Below are positions 8,714 through 17,307 of a stretch of DNA of 64,000 nt, piece after piece. Within the stretch, counting starts at the first letter, position 1. Every line of letters begins with the position of its first letter. A program made the translations under genes and the position numbers. The stretch is taken from NCBI RefSeq assembly GCF_013761005.1, contig NZ_JACDUS010000001.1, forward strand, positions 682,001 through 746,000. Direction: 5' to 3'. Origin of the DNA: Desulfosalsimonas propionicica (GTDB lineage Bacteria; Desulfobacterota; Desulfobacteria; Desulfobacterales; Desulfosalsimonadaceae). The notes below the pieces were generated by a model, which was given only the letters and a program-made list of their open reading frames with translations, was not told where the DNA came from and searched no databases.

Positions 8714-9400
8714 ATGGAAATCATTGATCAGGCCCTGGCCGCCGGCCGGCGGGCCCTTTCCGAATATGACGCAAAGCGGCTGCTCTCTGACTGCGGCATT
8801 GCCGTTACCCGGGAGCAACTGGCATCAGACCGGGACATGGCCGTTGAAGCCGCCCGGCAGATCGGGTTTCCGGTTGTTGTCAAGGGCTCGGGCGCCGAAC
8901 TCATGCACAAGACCGAATCCGGAGTGGTGTTTGTCAATATCGCAGACGAGCAGGGAGTGGCAGATGCCTTTGATGCCATTGCCAATAAACTGGGTGCCGG
9001 TTTTGAAGCCGTGCTGGTCCAGGAAATGGTTTCCGGCAAGCGGGAACTGGTGCTGGGCCTGCACAGGGAGCCGCAGTTCGGGCCGTGCGTGATGCTGGGG
9101 CTGGGCGGCGTTCTTACCGAGGTGATAAACGACACGGCCTTCCGGATCGCCCCGTTTGACGAGGCCGAAGCCAGAGATATGGCTGCAGAGCTTCGCGCCG
9201 GAAAGGTCTTTGATGCGTTTCGGGGCGAGGCTTCAGCCGACATGGATCAGCTGGCCAAAAATCTGTGCGCCCTGGGCCGGATTGGACTGGAGCAGGAAAA
9301 TATCGCAGAAATTGACATCAACCCATTGATTATCACACCCGAGGGCGGCCTGAAGGCTGTTGACGCGCTCGTGGTGTTAAAGGAAAGCAGCCATGACTGA
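8714..9400 (+). CDS. ADP-forming acyl-CoA synthetase, beta (ATP-grasp) subunit
   Basis: A protein of about 228 residues with a single ATP-grasp_5 domain, the size of separate beta subunits of ADP-forming acetyl-CoA synthetases. The VVKGSGAELMHKTESGVV segment contains the His expected to relay the phosphoryl group, and INPLIITPEGGLKAVDA is the metal/ATP-binding end. Start ATG 8714 has AAGGAAG at 8699-8705; ATG 8678 would overlap the hydrolase gene and lacks a site. Its stop overlaps the start of the alpha subunit, ensuring stoichiometric synthesis. The enzyme interconverts acyl-CoA + ADP + Pi with acid + CoA + ATP. The acyl specificity is unknown. Confidence 0.9.
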   Translation: MEIIDQALAAGRRALSEYDAKRLLSDCGIAVTREQLASDRDMAVEAARQIGFPVVVKGSGAELMHKTESGVVFVNIADEQGVADAFDAIANKLGAGFEAVLVQEMVSGKRELVLGLHREPQFGPCVMLGLGGVLTEVINDTAFRIAPFDEAEARDMAAELRAGKVFDAFRGEASADMDQLAKNLCALGRIGLEQENIAEIDINPLIITPEGGLKAVDALVVLKESSHD

Positions 9401-10847
9401 CCGAATTGAGGATTCTCCGTTATACCGGATTGCCAACCCGCGAAGCATTGCCATTTTCGGGGCTTCCAACAAGTTTACCGCCATGGGCACCGGGATTTTA
9501 TCCTCGATTAAGCAGATGGGCTATGATGGCCCCATCTATCCCGTTCACCCCAGGGAGGAGACTGTACAGGGACACAAGGCATATTCGTCGGTGCTCGATC
9601 TCCCGGAAACTCCGGATCTGGCCATCATTGTGCTGCCCACCCCGGTGGTGCCGGAGGTGATGGAGGCCTGCGGGCAAAAAGGAATCGGGCATGCCATTGT
9701 GGTTTCCGGCGGATTCAGGGAAGTGGGCCCGGAGGGCGCCGCACTGGAAAAGCAGTTAAATGAGGCCGCAGCCCGCCACAACATGCGTTTTCTCGGGCCC
9801 AACTGCATCGGGGCGGTCAACACCCATTTCAAGTTCAATGCCACATTTCTGCCCTGCGACCATCCGCCTGGATTTATCGGCATGGCCTCCCAGAGCGGCA
9901 GCTTTATCACCCAGATGTTTGATTATCTGGGCCGATATAACCTGGGGTTTTCCACCGGGTTCAGCGTGGGAAACGAGGCCAGTGTCGATATTGTCGACTG
10001 CCTGGAGTATTTGGCAAAATGCCCGGACACCCGGGTGATTGCTTTGTATATCGAAAGTATCCGGAGGGGCCGGGAATTTATTGATGCGGCCAGAAAGATT
10101 GTCCCGCACAAGCCGGTTGTGGCTTATTACGTGGGCGGCACCGAGGCCGGCGGCCGGGCCGGACTGTCGCACACCGGGGCCCTGGCCGGTGCAGACCGGG
10201 TATATGACGGGGTGTTCCGGCAAAGCGGGGTGATCCGGGCCCATTCCATCGAGGAAATGTTTGATATTTGCTGGTGTCTGGGCACAACAGCCCTTCCCCG
10301 GGGCAACCGGGTGGTCATCCAGACCCATTCCGGCGGCCCGGGTGCGGTGGCCGCGGATGCATGCGCAAGAAATGGCCTGGAGCTTCCTTCCATTGAGGAC
10401 CAGACCCGGGAAAAACTGGCCGAATACATTCCCAGCACGGGCAGCATGAACAATCCCGTGGACCTGACCTTTACCAAGCGGAACCTGGATTATTTCGTGG
10501 ACATTCCCAATGTTTTGCTTCAGGACAACAACGTGGATGCCCTGATGGTATACATGATGATGCCCCGGCGCATGGTGCTGATGGTGGCCGAAACAACGGG
10601 CGTGTCCATGGAAGAGGCCAAAACCCTTGCCGCGCAGTTTATCAGCGATCAGAGCCGCCAGCTGGCTGATTCCATGCGCAATGCAAAAAAGCCCTGGATC
10701 GGTTATTCCTATTATTCAGCGGAAAGCGATTTTATCCAAAAGCTCTACGAAGCCGGCGCGCCTGTGCTGCCCGGACCCAACCGGGCGGCCCGGGCCCTTG
10801 GGGCCATGCATGAATATGGACAGCTTCGTGAAAAGCTTTCAAAATAG
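9393..10847 (+). CDS. ADP-forming acyl-CoA synthetase, alpha (CoA-binding) subunit
   Basis: A 484-residue protein with a CoA-binding Rossmann domain at ~10-110 (SIAIFGASNKFTAMGTG) and succinyl-CoA-ligase-like domains at ~150-470. The phosphohistidine motif SHTGALAG is intact (His260). Start ATG 9393 lies inside the end of the beta-subunit gene (8-nt overlap). With the beta subunit it forms the split two-chain architecture common in anaerobes and archaea. Together with the upstream MBL hydrolase it forms a short operon for making ATP from acyl-CoA or activating acids. A second, fused synthetase lies at 48430 in this window. Confidence 0.9.
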   Translation: MTDRIEDSPLYRIANPRSIAIFGASNKFTAMGTGILSSIKQMGYDGPIYPVHPREETVQGHKAYSSVLDLPETPDLAIIVLPTPVVPEVMEACGQKGIGHAIVVSGGFREVGPEGAALEKQLNEAAARHNMRFLGPNCIGAVNTHFKFNATFLPCDHPPGFIGMASQSGSFITQMFDYLGRYNLGFSTGFSVGNEASVDIVDCLEYLAKCPDTRVIALYIESIRRGREFIDAARKIVPHKPVVAYYVGGTEAGGRAGLSHTGALAGADRVYDGVFRQSGVIRAHSIEEMFDICWCLGTTALPRGNRVVIQTHSGGPGAVAADACARNGLELPSIEDQTREKLAEYIPSTGSMNNPVDLTFTKRNLDYFVDIPNVLLQDNNVDALMVYMMMPRRMVLMVAETTGVSMEEAKTLAAQFISDQSRQLADSMRNAKKPWIGYSYYSAESDFIQKLYEAGAPVLPGPNRAARALGAMHEYGQLREKLSK

Positions 10848-10858
10848 CAGCCGGCCAC

Positions 10859-10895
10859 TGCGGCCATCCGGCAACTGATCTGTCGGATGGCCGCA
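10859..10895. terminator. Bidirectional hairpin between convergent genes
   Basis: A perfect 12-bp inverted repeat, TGCGGCCATCCG at 10859-10870 and CGGATGGCCGCA at 10884-10895, with a 13-nt loop. It lies between the convergent acyl-CoA synthetase alpha gene and gltA. There is no strong T tract, so it may act as a stabilising or Rho-assisted terminator. A small GGCAT-gttt-ATGCC hairpin follows at 10896-10909. Confidence 0.6.
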
Positions 10896-10902
10896 GGCAT
10901 GT

Positions 10903-12192
10903 TTATGCCTTTTGCCGTTCGTCTATGGGGATGTAGGGGCGGGTGTTGCTTCCGATATAGATCTGTCTGGGCCGGGTCAGGCGCTGTTCCGGGTCAATCA
11001 GGTTTTCCTGCCACTGGGCGATCCAGCCCGGCAGCCGGCCGATGGCAAACATCACCGTGAACATGTTGGTGGGAATCTGCATGGCCTTGAGCAGGATACC
11101 GCTGTAGAAATCCACGTTGGGATACAGGTTGTAGTCCACAAAATAGGAATCGCTCAGCGCCACTTCCTCGAGTTCCAGGGCGATGTCGAGCAGGGGGTCC
11201 TGGAGTTTGAGCCGGTTGAGCACCTCATCGACGTATTTTTTCAGGATCCTGGCCCGGGGGTCATAGGTCTTGTAAACCCGGTGGCCGAATCCCATAAGCC
11301 GGAACGGGTCGTTTTTGTCCTTTGCCCGGCGGACCACGTCCTGCACCGACACCCCCTGCTCGTGAATATCGGTGAGCATCTGGATCACGGCCTGGTTGGC
11401 CCCGCCGTGCAGTGCTCCCCAGAGAGCGGAAACCCCTGCGGAAAGCGATGCATAAATGTTGGTCCGGGCGCTGCCAACGCTTCGCACCACCGAGGTGGAG
11501 CAGTTTTGTTCATGGTCTGCGTGTAGAATCCAGAAGACATTGAGCGCCTTGACCAGTTCCTTTCTTGCGATATAGGGCTTGACCGGGGTGTTGAACATCA
11601 TGTGCAGGAAATTGGCGCAATAGGTGTAATCCGGCCGGGGATATTCCACTTTGTGGCCCCGGGAGATTTTGTGGGCCATGGACGCCATGGTGCGCACCTT
11701 GGACAAAAGCCGCAGAAATGTTTCCTCAAATCCCTCGTCTGTATACAGCAGTTCCGGGTAAAAACTTCTCAGGGCGTTGACCATGGCTGATAAAATCCCC
11801 ATGGGATGCGAAGCCCTGGGAAAATTCTGGTAAAAGTTCTGCATGTCCTCGTGGACCAGGGAATGGTCGTTTAACTGGACGCTGGTGCGGTTTAACTGCT
11901 CGCGGGTGGGCAGTTCGCCGTTTATCAGCAGATAGGAGGTCTCTACAAACGAGGAATGCTCGGCCAGTTCCTCGATGGGAATTCCCCGGTACCGCAAAAT
12001 GCCTTTTTCCCCGTCCATGTAAGTGATGGTGCTTTTGCAGCTGCCCGTGTTGGCAAACCCCGGGTCAAAGCTGATATAGCCGGTTTCCGCACGCAGCCGG
12101 CGGATGTCCACGGCCCGTTCGCCCTCGGTTCCCTCTATGATCGGCAGCTCTATGGTTTGACCGTTGATGGTCAGGGTTGCATATTCCGTCAT
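10903..12192 (-). CDS. gltA: Citrate synthase
   Basis: A type II bacterial citrate synthase of about 429 residues that condenses acetyl-CoA with oxaloacetate. The N-terminal strand domain (TITYMDGEKGILRYRGIPIE) is followed by the helical core. Catalytic regions HGGANQAV, GFGHRVYKTYDPRA and the later DFYSGI region are present. I start at ATG 12192 (MTEYATLTING), which has a GGTGGAAG site; the frame runs 28 codons further upstream without a better start. It is transcribed alone from a sigma-70-like promoter at 12302-12331 and ends at a hairpin shared with the convergent gene. In a sulfate reducer it could serve an oxidative or partial TCA cycle. Confidence 0.96.
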   Translation of the reverse strand: MTEYATLTINGQTIELPIIEGTEGERAVDIRRLRAETGYISFDPGFANTGSCKSTITYMDGEKGILRYRGIPIEELAEHSSFVETSYLLINGELPTREQLNRTSVQLNDHSLVHEDMQNFYQNFPRASHPMGILSAMVNALRSFYPELLYTDEGFEETFLRLLSKVRTMASMAHKISRGHKVEYPRPDYTYCANFLHMMFNTPVKPYIARKELVKALNVFWILHADHEQNCSTSVVRSVGSARTNIYASLSAGVSALWGALHGGANQAVIQMLTDIHEQGVSVQDVVRRAKDKNDPFRLMGFGHRVYKTYDPRARILKKYVDEVLNRLKLQDPLLDIALELEEVALSDSYFVDYNLYPNVDFYSGILLKAMQIPTNMFTVMFAIGRLPGWIAQWQENLIDPEQRLTRPRQIYIGSNTRPYIPIDERQKA

Positions 12193-12301
12193 TGCTTCCA
12201 CCCCGTGATTGTTTCTGGATTCATTGGTATTTGGGTCTGTGCCTGAAAATGGATGCCGGTGATTTGTCTGCAGCATCAGGGGACCACACGAAAAATAACA
12301 A

Positions 12302-12331
12302 AATATACTTCAAATGCTTAAAAAGCGTCAA
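12302..12331 (-). promoter_or_regulatory. Candidate sigma-70 promoter of gltA
   Basis: On the minus strand TTGACG (12331-12326) and TATATT (12307-12302) are separated by 18 bp, about 110 nt upstream of the gltA start. Both hexamers are close to consensus and the surrounding DNA is AT-rich. Confidence 0.5.
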
Positions 12332-12345
12332 GTTTTTAATTGGTA

Positions 12346-12370
12346 GCTTTTTACGAAACCATCAATTTTG
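12346..12370. repeat. Dispersed terminal-repeat-like motif, copy 3' of recN
   Basis: TTTTACGAAACCATCAATT (12349-12367) occurs again, identical and in the same orientation, at 14194-14212 on the other side of recN. The core belongs to the motif family (reverse complement GATGGTTTCGTAAAA) that bounds the larger intergenic elements elsewhere in the window. Confidence 0.7.
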
Positions 12371-12383
12371 GTCCGGAGTGATT

Positions 12384-14108
12384 TTAGCCGGAGGACTCGC
12401 TGGTCCGGCGGCCGGATTTGAGCATTTCCGCGGCATGGGCCCGGGTGGTGTCGGTAATGGCCTGCCCGCTGATCATCCGGGCGGTTTCCTCGATGCGGTC
12501 TGACGGATCAAGCGGCTGGATGCAGGTGGTGGTGCGGCCGTCGGCCACCGTCTTTGTGATCCGGTAGTGATGATCGCCGAAGCGGGCGATCTGGGCCAGG
12601 TGGGTAATACAGATCACCTGGTTGCGGTTCGCCAGGTCTGCCAGCTTCCGGCCAACCACTTCGGCGACTTCTCCGCCGATGCCTGCATCCACCTCGTCAA
12701 AAACAATGGTTTCAACAGGTTCCGTGTCAGCCAGCAGCGCCTTTAGGGCCAGAATGATTCTTGACAGCTCACCGCCGGAAGCGATCCTGGAAAGGGGTTT
12801 TAAATCTTCGCCCACGTTGGGGGCGATCATGAATCTGGCCTGTTCTGCGCCTTTTTCCGATACCGCGAAATCGTCCACCCACAGCCATTGCGGTGTCTCG
12901 GCCTGAGCCGGGGCGGGCTGGAAATCGACCCGGAATCGGGTGTCGGCCATTTTCAACGCCCTGAGTTGTGCATCCATTTTCCGGCCGAGCTTTTCTGCCG
13001 CGGTTTTTCGTTTCTCTGTCAACCGCCGGGCCAGCTCGGCCAGCCGCTGGTGCAGCTCTGCCAGGCGGGATTTGGTTTGGGAGATTTGCTCTTCAACGCC
13101 TTCAATTTCAGATTGCTGGTCTTCAAGCGCCGCCAGGGTTTCCAGGATTTCTTCCACGGAATCGCCGTACTTTCGCTTGAGCTTGTTGATGGTGTCGAGG
13201 CGGGCTTCAATTTCCTCCATGCGGCCGGGGTCAAATTCGATGCCGTCTGTGTACTGCCGAAGAAATTCTGCTGTGTCCTCTAAACGCAGGGCCGCGTCCG
13301 CCACGGCTTCCGCGGGCTCGAAGAGGCGGGAGTCAATGGCAGCAGCTTTTTCCAGTTCTTTTTGCAGGGTTTTTAACCGCTCAGCCACCGCACCGTCGCG
13401 GTCATAGAGTTCTTCCACCCCCTGGCCGGCGGTCTGAAACAGATTTTCCGCGTTTTTCAGCCGGGCCAGCTGCTCTCTGAGTTCTTCTTCCTCGCCCGGG
13501 GCGAGGTCTGCGGCCTCGATCTCCTGCTGCTGGAAGGAAATGAGCTCCATGCGTTCGGCCTGTTGTTTGCGCTTTGCCTGAAGTTCTTCAAGCTTTCGGA
13601 TCATGGGGGTGATTTCATGGTAGCAGGCGGCAAGAGACTGCTGCAGGTCGTCCAGGCCGGCAAGCTGGTCAAGGATGCGCAGATGTTCGGATTCCCGGAG
13701 CAGTCGCTGGTGCTCGTGCTGGCCGGAAATGCCGGCCAGGTTTTCCGTGACCCGGGCCAGCAGGCTCATGGTGGCCAGTCGGCCGTTGATGTAAACCCTG
13801 TGCCGGTCGTTTCTGGACAATATTCGCCGGATCACCAGTTCCTCTCCGGGCTCGTGACCCTGCTCAGCCAGGGCGGCTGCGGCCGGGCCGCGGGTATCCA
13901 TGTCAAACAAGGCTTCAAGCTCTGCGGATTCCGCGCCGGTGCGGATCATGGAAGCATCCGCCCGGCTGCCCAGCAGCAGGTTTAAGGCCTGGATGATGAT
14001 TGATTTGCCGGCCCCGGTCTCGCCGCTTAAAACGGTCATGCCATGGTCAAAACGGATTCGAAGATCATCGATAATGGCAAAATTTTTAATTGCAATTTCC
14101 CGGAGCAT
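12384..14108 (-). CDS. recN: DNA repair protein RecN
   Basis: An SMC-like ATPase of about 574 residues that acts in recombinational repair of double-strand breaks. The N-terminal Walker A is GETGAGKS in the IIQALNLLLGSRADASMIR context. A long coiled-coil region spans about 150-340. The signature region LSRIASGGELSRIILALKALL and the Walker B TIVFDEVDAGIGGEVAEVVG lie near the C-terminus, and ITHLAQIARFGDHHYRI ends the head domain. I use the second ATG (14108, MLREIAIKNFAIID), the usual RecN N-terminus, with AGGA upstream; ATG 14114 is possible. It is flanked by identical 19-nt repeat motifs on both sides. No LexA box was identified. Confidence 0.96.
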   Translation of the reverse strand: MLREIAIKNFAIIDDLRIRFDHGMTVLSGETGAGKSIIIQALNLLLGSRADASMIRTGAESAELEALFDMDTRGPAAAALAEQGHEPGEELVIRRILSRNDRHRVYINGRLATMSLLARVTENLAGISGQHEHQRLLRESEHLRILDQLAGLDDLQQSLAACYHEITPMIRKLEELQAKRKQQAERMELISFQQQEIEAADLAPGEEEELREQLARLKNAENLFQTAGQGVEELYDRDGAVAERLKTLQKELEKAAAIDSRLFEPAEAVADAALRLEDTAEFLRQYTDGIEFDPGRMEEIEARLDTINKLKRKYGDSVEEILETLAALEDQQSEIEGVEEQISQTKSRLAELHQRLAELARRLTEKRKTAAEKLGRKMDAQLRALKMADTRFRVDFQPAPAQAETPQWLWVDDFAVSEKGAEQARFMIAPNVGEDLKPLSRIASGGELSRIILALKALLADTEPVETIVFDEVDAGIGGEVAEVVGRKLADLANRNQVICITHLAQIARFGDHHYRITKTVADGRTTTCIQPLDPSDRIEETARMISGQAITDTTRAHAAEMLKSGRRTSESSG

Positions 14109-14190
14109 ATCCATCCTGGGGCTGTGTTGGGGTGTCTGACAAAGCAGACAAATGAAACCGCGCGCAAAAGGATCATGGAGCGAAAAAATC

Positions 14191-14212
14191 GACTTTTACG
14201 AAACCATCAATT
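14191..14212. repeat. Dispersed terminal-repeat-like motif, copy 5' of recN
   Basis: The 19-nt stretch at 14194-14212 is identical to 12349-12367. A related TTGCCTGTAAAA sequence lies at 14240-14251, so this spacer may be the remnant of a short element between recN and the divergent small gene. Confidence 0.65.
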
Positions 14213-14233
14213 CTGAATTTTTTTACAAAAAAA

Positions 14234-14263
14234 TTGACTGTTGCCTGTAAAATGGCATATATT
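14234..14263 (+). promoter_or_regulatory. Candidate sigma-70 promoter of the 101-aa exported protein gene
   Basis: TTGACT (14234-14239) and ATATAT (14257-14262) are separated by 17 bp, about 75 nt upstream of ATG 14337. The region is strongly AT-rich compared with neighbouring DNA. Confidence 0.45.
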
Positions 14264-14336
14264 ATCTTTATATACGATTCTTTCTTTATAAACCAATCAT
14301 TCAGGATGTCAAGTTCAGGGCCATAAGGAGGTTTCC

Positions 14337-14642
14337 ATGCATTATGTCAAGCGGTTGGTTTTAGTGGTGGCAGTGGCGGCATTTTTGGCCGGCCCCCTGG
14401 CACAGTCGGCAATGGCGGAAGATTATTCCGTCAATTCCGGGGAGCCCAGCGGTGCCACAATGGTGGTGGATATGTTTGCCGCAAGACCCCTGGGATTTGT
14501 TTCCCTGATTTTTGGCACCGCCACCTTTGTGGTGTCGCTTCCGTTTTCAGCCTGGGGCGGAAACACCGGCGAGGCCTTTGATAACCTTATGGTGCCGCCG
14601 GCCATGTACACGTTCAACCGGCCTCTGGGCGACTTCCGGTAA
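14337..14642 (+). CDS. Small exported hypothetical protein
   Basis: A 101-residue protein with a strong AAGGAGG site at 14325-14331. Residues 1-27 form a classical signal peptide: a basic start (MHYVKR), a hydrophobic core and an A-x-A cleavage site around SAMA. The mature part contains a second hydrophobic stretch (PLGFVSLIFGTATFVVSLPF), so it may stay in the membrane, and ends near NRPLGDFR. I do not recognise a family function; such short proteins with a hydrophobic segment after the signal are found in deltaproteobacteria. It has its own promoter candidate and is divergent from recN. Confidence 0.75.
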   Translation: MHYVKRLVLVVAVAAFLAGPLAQSAMAEDYSVNSGEPSGATMVVDMFAARPLGFVSLIFGTATFVVSLPFSAWGGNTGEAFDNLMVPPAMYTFNRPLGDFR

Positions 14643-14666
14643 GCTTTCGAGGGGCGCTGCCGTCGG

Positions 14667-14930
14667 TCAAAGATTGTCCCAATGGGTGGGCATCCTGCTT
14701 TTTTTCCGGATGTTGCACTCCTTGCAGCAAGGTACCACGTTGTTTTTGGTGGTTTTTCCCCCCCGCGCCAGGGGCAGCACGTGATCCATGGTCAGGTCCC
14801 CGGGGGCCACGGTCTTGCCGCACCAATGGCAGATGCCCCTGGCGCATTTGCGCTTCCACCACTGAGAGGCCCGCAGCTCGCGGGCCTTTGCCTTTTCCCT
14901 GCGAATTTCTTCTTCTTCCGGAATATACAT
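14667..14930 (-). CDS. HNH endonuclease family protein
   Basis: A protein of about 87 residues with a compact HNH domain: CHWCGK, then DHVLPLARGG with the catalytic DH, then NNVVPCCKEC with the Asn and the second zinc cysteine pair. The N-terminal ~25 residues are highly charged (EEEEIRREKAKAREL). It starts at ATG 14930 just after the stop of the ATP-grasp gene and is last in the hisI-hisG-engB-era-ATP-grasp chain. Stand-alone small HNH proteins of this kind are widespread and of uncertain role: nickase, restriction remnant or DNA-processing factor. No mobile element borders it. Confidence 0.85.
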   Translation of the reverse strand: MYIPEEEEIRREKAKARELRASQWWKRKCARGICHWCGKTVAPGDLTMDHVLPLARGGKTTKNNVVPCCKECNIRKKSRMPTHWDNL

Positions 14931-14937
14931 TGCCGCT

Positions 14938-15777
14938 CTATGCCTGCTCAATCCAGTTGTCAATTTCTGCGCACAACAGCCGGTAAAACGCCTCAGATCC
15001 GCCCAGGCCCGTTCTGCCGAAAAAATAATTGACCTCCAGCAGAAGGGGAGTGTCAGCTTCGTTTGGGGCCGGATTCTCCGAAAAGATTAAATCAAATCCG
15101 GCAAGGTTGATGTCGGTCTGGCGGCATAAGTGCAAAACCTGCTCTTCGGCCGCCGTCCTGCGGCCGGGGTCTGCCGTGTGATCGATCCTGCCGCCGCGTG
15201 CCGCAGATGCCTGGAACCCGGTATTGTCGGGCTGGATCCGCCAGTAGGACACCAGCGTGTTTCCCACCACCACCACCCGCAGGCAGCGGCCGCGGGTTTC
15301 AATGTATTGCTGGAGCAAAAACCCGAATTGCCCGGTTTTCTCCCAGTCCGCTGAACGACTCAGAAGCCGGGCAAGTGTATTCGGGGTGTCGGCAAGCCAG
15401 ACATTGGCGCCTTCCCCGGAGCCGTTGTACTTGAACACAAAAGGAAATGCAAAACCGGCTTCGGCGGGGTCACTGTTATACTGGCGGTTAAAGTCGGCAA
15501 GGCAGTCAAAAGCCGCAGTAACCGGGCGGGGGGCGTTGTAATGGGCAAACATCCGGCTCTGGCCGGTTTTCTCGGGCCAGGCAAACCGGGCCGTGTAATC
15601 CGGAAAGACCCGGGGGCAAGAGCTTACAGCCGCATCAAACAGGGTTTTGCGGCATCCCTGGGGCAGGATTACGGCTTCTGCAGCCCGCATCCTGGCTCTG
15701 TCGTCATCATCCGGATCACGGCCGGCGCAAAGCCGGTTTTCGTCTCCAACGTAGCAGGGATGAAAGGACAAAAGCAT
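14938..15777 (-). CDS. ATP-grasp domain protein (RimK/glutathione synthetase-like)
   Basis: A 279-residue protein whose central and C-terminal parts follow the ATP-grasp pattern: FPFVFKYNGSGEGANVWLADT (nucleotide-binding Lys), FLLQQYIETRGRCLRVVVVG and a final LAGFDLIFSENP...LLLEVNYFFGRTGLGG segment with the metal-binding Glu/Asn. That makes it a probable carboxylate-amine/thiol ligase, but the substrate cannot be told. It starts 2 nt after the era stop region in the same direction, so it is co-transcribed with era. Relatives in deltaproteobacteria are annotated only at the fold level. It could act on a peptide tail or small metabolite. Confidence 0.75.
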   Translation of the reverse strand: MLLSFHPCYVGDENRLCAGRDPDDDDRARMRAAEAVILPQGCRKTLFDAAVSSCPRVFPDYTARFAWPEKTGQSRMFAHYNAPRPVTAAFDCLADFNRQYNSDPAEAGFAFPFVFKYNGSGEGANVWLADTPNTLARLLSRSADWEKTGQFGFLLQQYIETRGRCLRVVVVGNTLVSYWRIQPDNTGFQASAARGGRIDHTADPGRRTAAEEQVLHLCRQTDINLAGFDLIFSENPAPNEADTPLLLEVNYFFGRTGLGGSEAFYRLLCAEIDNWIEQA

Positions 15778-15779
15778 CT

Positions 15780-16694
15780 TTAGTAACCGAGTTTGCGGAT
15801 GGACCCGGGCTTTTTGCTCCAGTCTTTTTCCACCCGGACAAACAGTTCCAGAAACACCCGGGTACCCAGAAGGCTTTCAATGTCTTTGCGCGCCTCTGAG
15901 CCGATGGTTTTCAGCATCCGGCCGCGATTGCCGATGACAATACCTTTCTGGGAGTCGCGCTCCACGTGGATGGCCGCATGAATTCGCACCATATCCTTTT
16001 TTTCATCCCCGGCAAACCGTTCAATGGTCACGGCCGTGGAATAGGGGATTTCCTGGCCGGTGTGGGCAAAAACCTTTTCCCGGATCATCTCGGCCACGAT
16101 AAACCGCTCGGGTGCGTCGGTGAGTGCGTCTTCCGGGTAATAGGGCGGGCCGGGGGGCAGATGGCCGGCCATGGCCGCCATCAACTGCGGCACCTGGAGC
16201 CCGGTTTTGGCGGAAATGGGCACGATTTCAGAAAATATATCCAGAGCTGCCCATTTTTGGATTTGTTCAAGCAGCAGGGGCTTGTCCACCAGATCGACTT
16301 TGTTTAGGGCCAGAACGGCAGGAAGCGGTTTTTTCTCTCCAATTTTGTCCACGAGCAGAGACTCGGATGCAGGACTTGGATCAGACGCATCAGCGATCAT
16401 CAGGATCAGGTCCACTTCATCCATTGCAGACAGGGCCACGTCCACGATTTTGCGGTTAAACAGCTTATCGCTTTTGTGCACCCCGGGGGTATCGAGAAAT
16501 ACGATCTGATAGCCGGTGCCGTGTACAATGCCGGCAATGCGGTTTCTCGTGGTCTGGGGTTTGGGCGAGGTAATGGAGATCTTCTCGCCGATCATGGCGT
16601 TTAACAGCGTGGATTTGCCGGCGTTGGGCGCGCCGGTAATGGCGGCAAAACCGGAGTGAAAATCGTCTTGCGTGTTACTGGATGAAAAATTCAT
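15780..16694 (-). CDS. era: GTPase Era
   Basis: A 304-residue Era GTPase that binds 16S rRNA during 30S subunit maturation. It has G1 GAPNAGKST, G3 DTPGVHK, G4 NKVD and a C-terminal KH domain (GIVIGNRGRMLKTIGSEA). The length is normal. Its start overlaps the engB stop by about 4 nt. The hisI-hisG-engB-era run has overlapping ends throughout, so the genes are probably translated from one transcript. Confidence 0.96.
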   Translation of the reverse strand: MNFSSSNTQDDFHSGFAAITGAPNAGKSTLLNAMIGEKISITSPKPQTTRNRIAGIVHGTGYQIVFLDTPGVHKSDKLFNRKIVDVALSAMDEVDLILMIADASDPSPASESLLVDKIGEKKPLPAVLALNKVDLVDKPLLLEQIQKWAALDIFSEIVPISAKTGLQVPQLMAAMAGHLPPGPPYYPEDALTDAPERFIVAEMIREKVFAHTGQEIPYSTAVTIERFAGDEKKDMVRIHAAIHVERDSQKGIVIGNRGRMLKTIGSEARKDIESLLGTRVFLELFVRVEKDWSKKPGSIRKLGY

Positions 16695-17299
16695 AATGTC
16701 TGGCCGTCTGTGGGGGCTTCCATGAGCAGTCCCCCGATTATTTCGTGGATTTCATCTGTGCCCTGGCGGGTTTTGGCGGAGAACAGCACTGTTTCGTTTT
16801 CCTTTAGCTTCAGGTGCCCGCGGATCTGCCGGGCCTGTGCGGCCTGCTTGCTTTTTGAGAATTTGTCCGCCTTGGTGAGAATTACCAGCACCGGCAGATG
16901 GAGGTGTTCGAGAAACTCTATCAGCTGGATTTCCTCAGTTCCCGGCATGCGCCGGATATCCTGGAGCAGGACCACGGCCCTTAAGGTGGACCGGGAACGA
17001 AGATAGGTTTCCACCATGGGGCCCCATTTTTTGCGCTCCTTTTGAGAAACCCGGGCGTATCCGTAACCGGGCAGATCAACGAAATAAAAGGCGTTGTTGA
17101 TGACAAAAAAATTGATCAGGCGCGTTTTGCCGGGCGTGGAGCTGGTTTTCACCAGGTGCCTGCGGTTTAGCAGGGTATTGATGAGACTGGATTTGCCCAC
17201 GTTGGAGCGGCCTGCAAAGGCGATTTCCGGCAAAACGGCCTCCGGGTACTGCCCGGGTTTTGCAGCGCTGGTTTCAAATTCGGCGGAAATAATTTTCAA
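16691..17299 (-). CDS. engB: Ribosome biogenesis GTP-binding protein EngB (YsxC/YihA)
   Basis: A GTPase of about 202 residues needed for 50S assembly. G1 GRSNVGKSSL, G3 DLPGYGYA and G4 TKADK are visible, and KTSSTPGKT is the switch I region. The frame runs open far upstream inside hisG, but the family begins at the KIISAEF segment, so I place the start at TTG 17299, nine bases past the hisG stop. The rare start and weak ribosome-binding site suggest dependence on hisG translation. The gene sits between hisG and era, an unusual mix of biosynthesis and ribosome assembly. Confidence 0.92.
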   Translation of the reverse strand: MKIISAEFETSAAKPGQYPEAVLPEIAFAGRSNVGKSSLINTLLNRRHLVKTSSTPGKTRLINFFVINNAFYFVDLPGYGYARVSQKERKKWGPMVETYLRSRSTLRAVVLLQDIRRMPGTEEIQLIEFLEHLHLPVLVILTKADKFSKSKQAAQARQIRGHLKLKENETVLFSAKTRQGTDEIHEIIGGLLMEAPTDGQTL

Positions 17300-17307
17300 A
17301 TCCGGTC

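Noticed and set aside
14253-14270. Possible sigma-54 element (GGCATATATTATCT) before the 101-aa gene
   Set aside because: The GC of the -12 part is missing at the right distance; a sigma-70 type promoter explains the region better.
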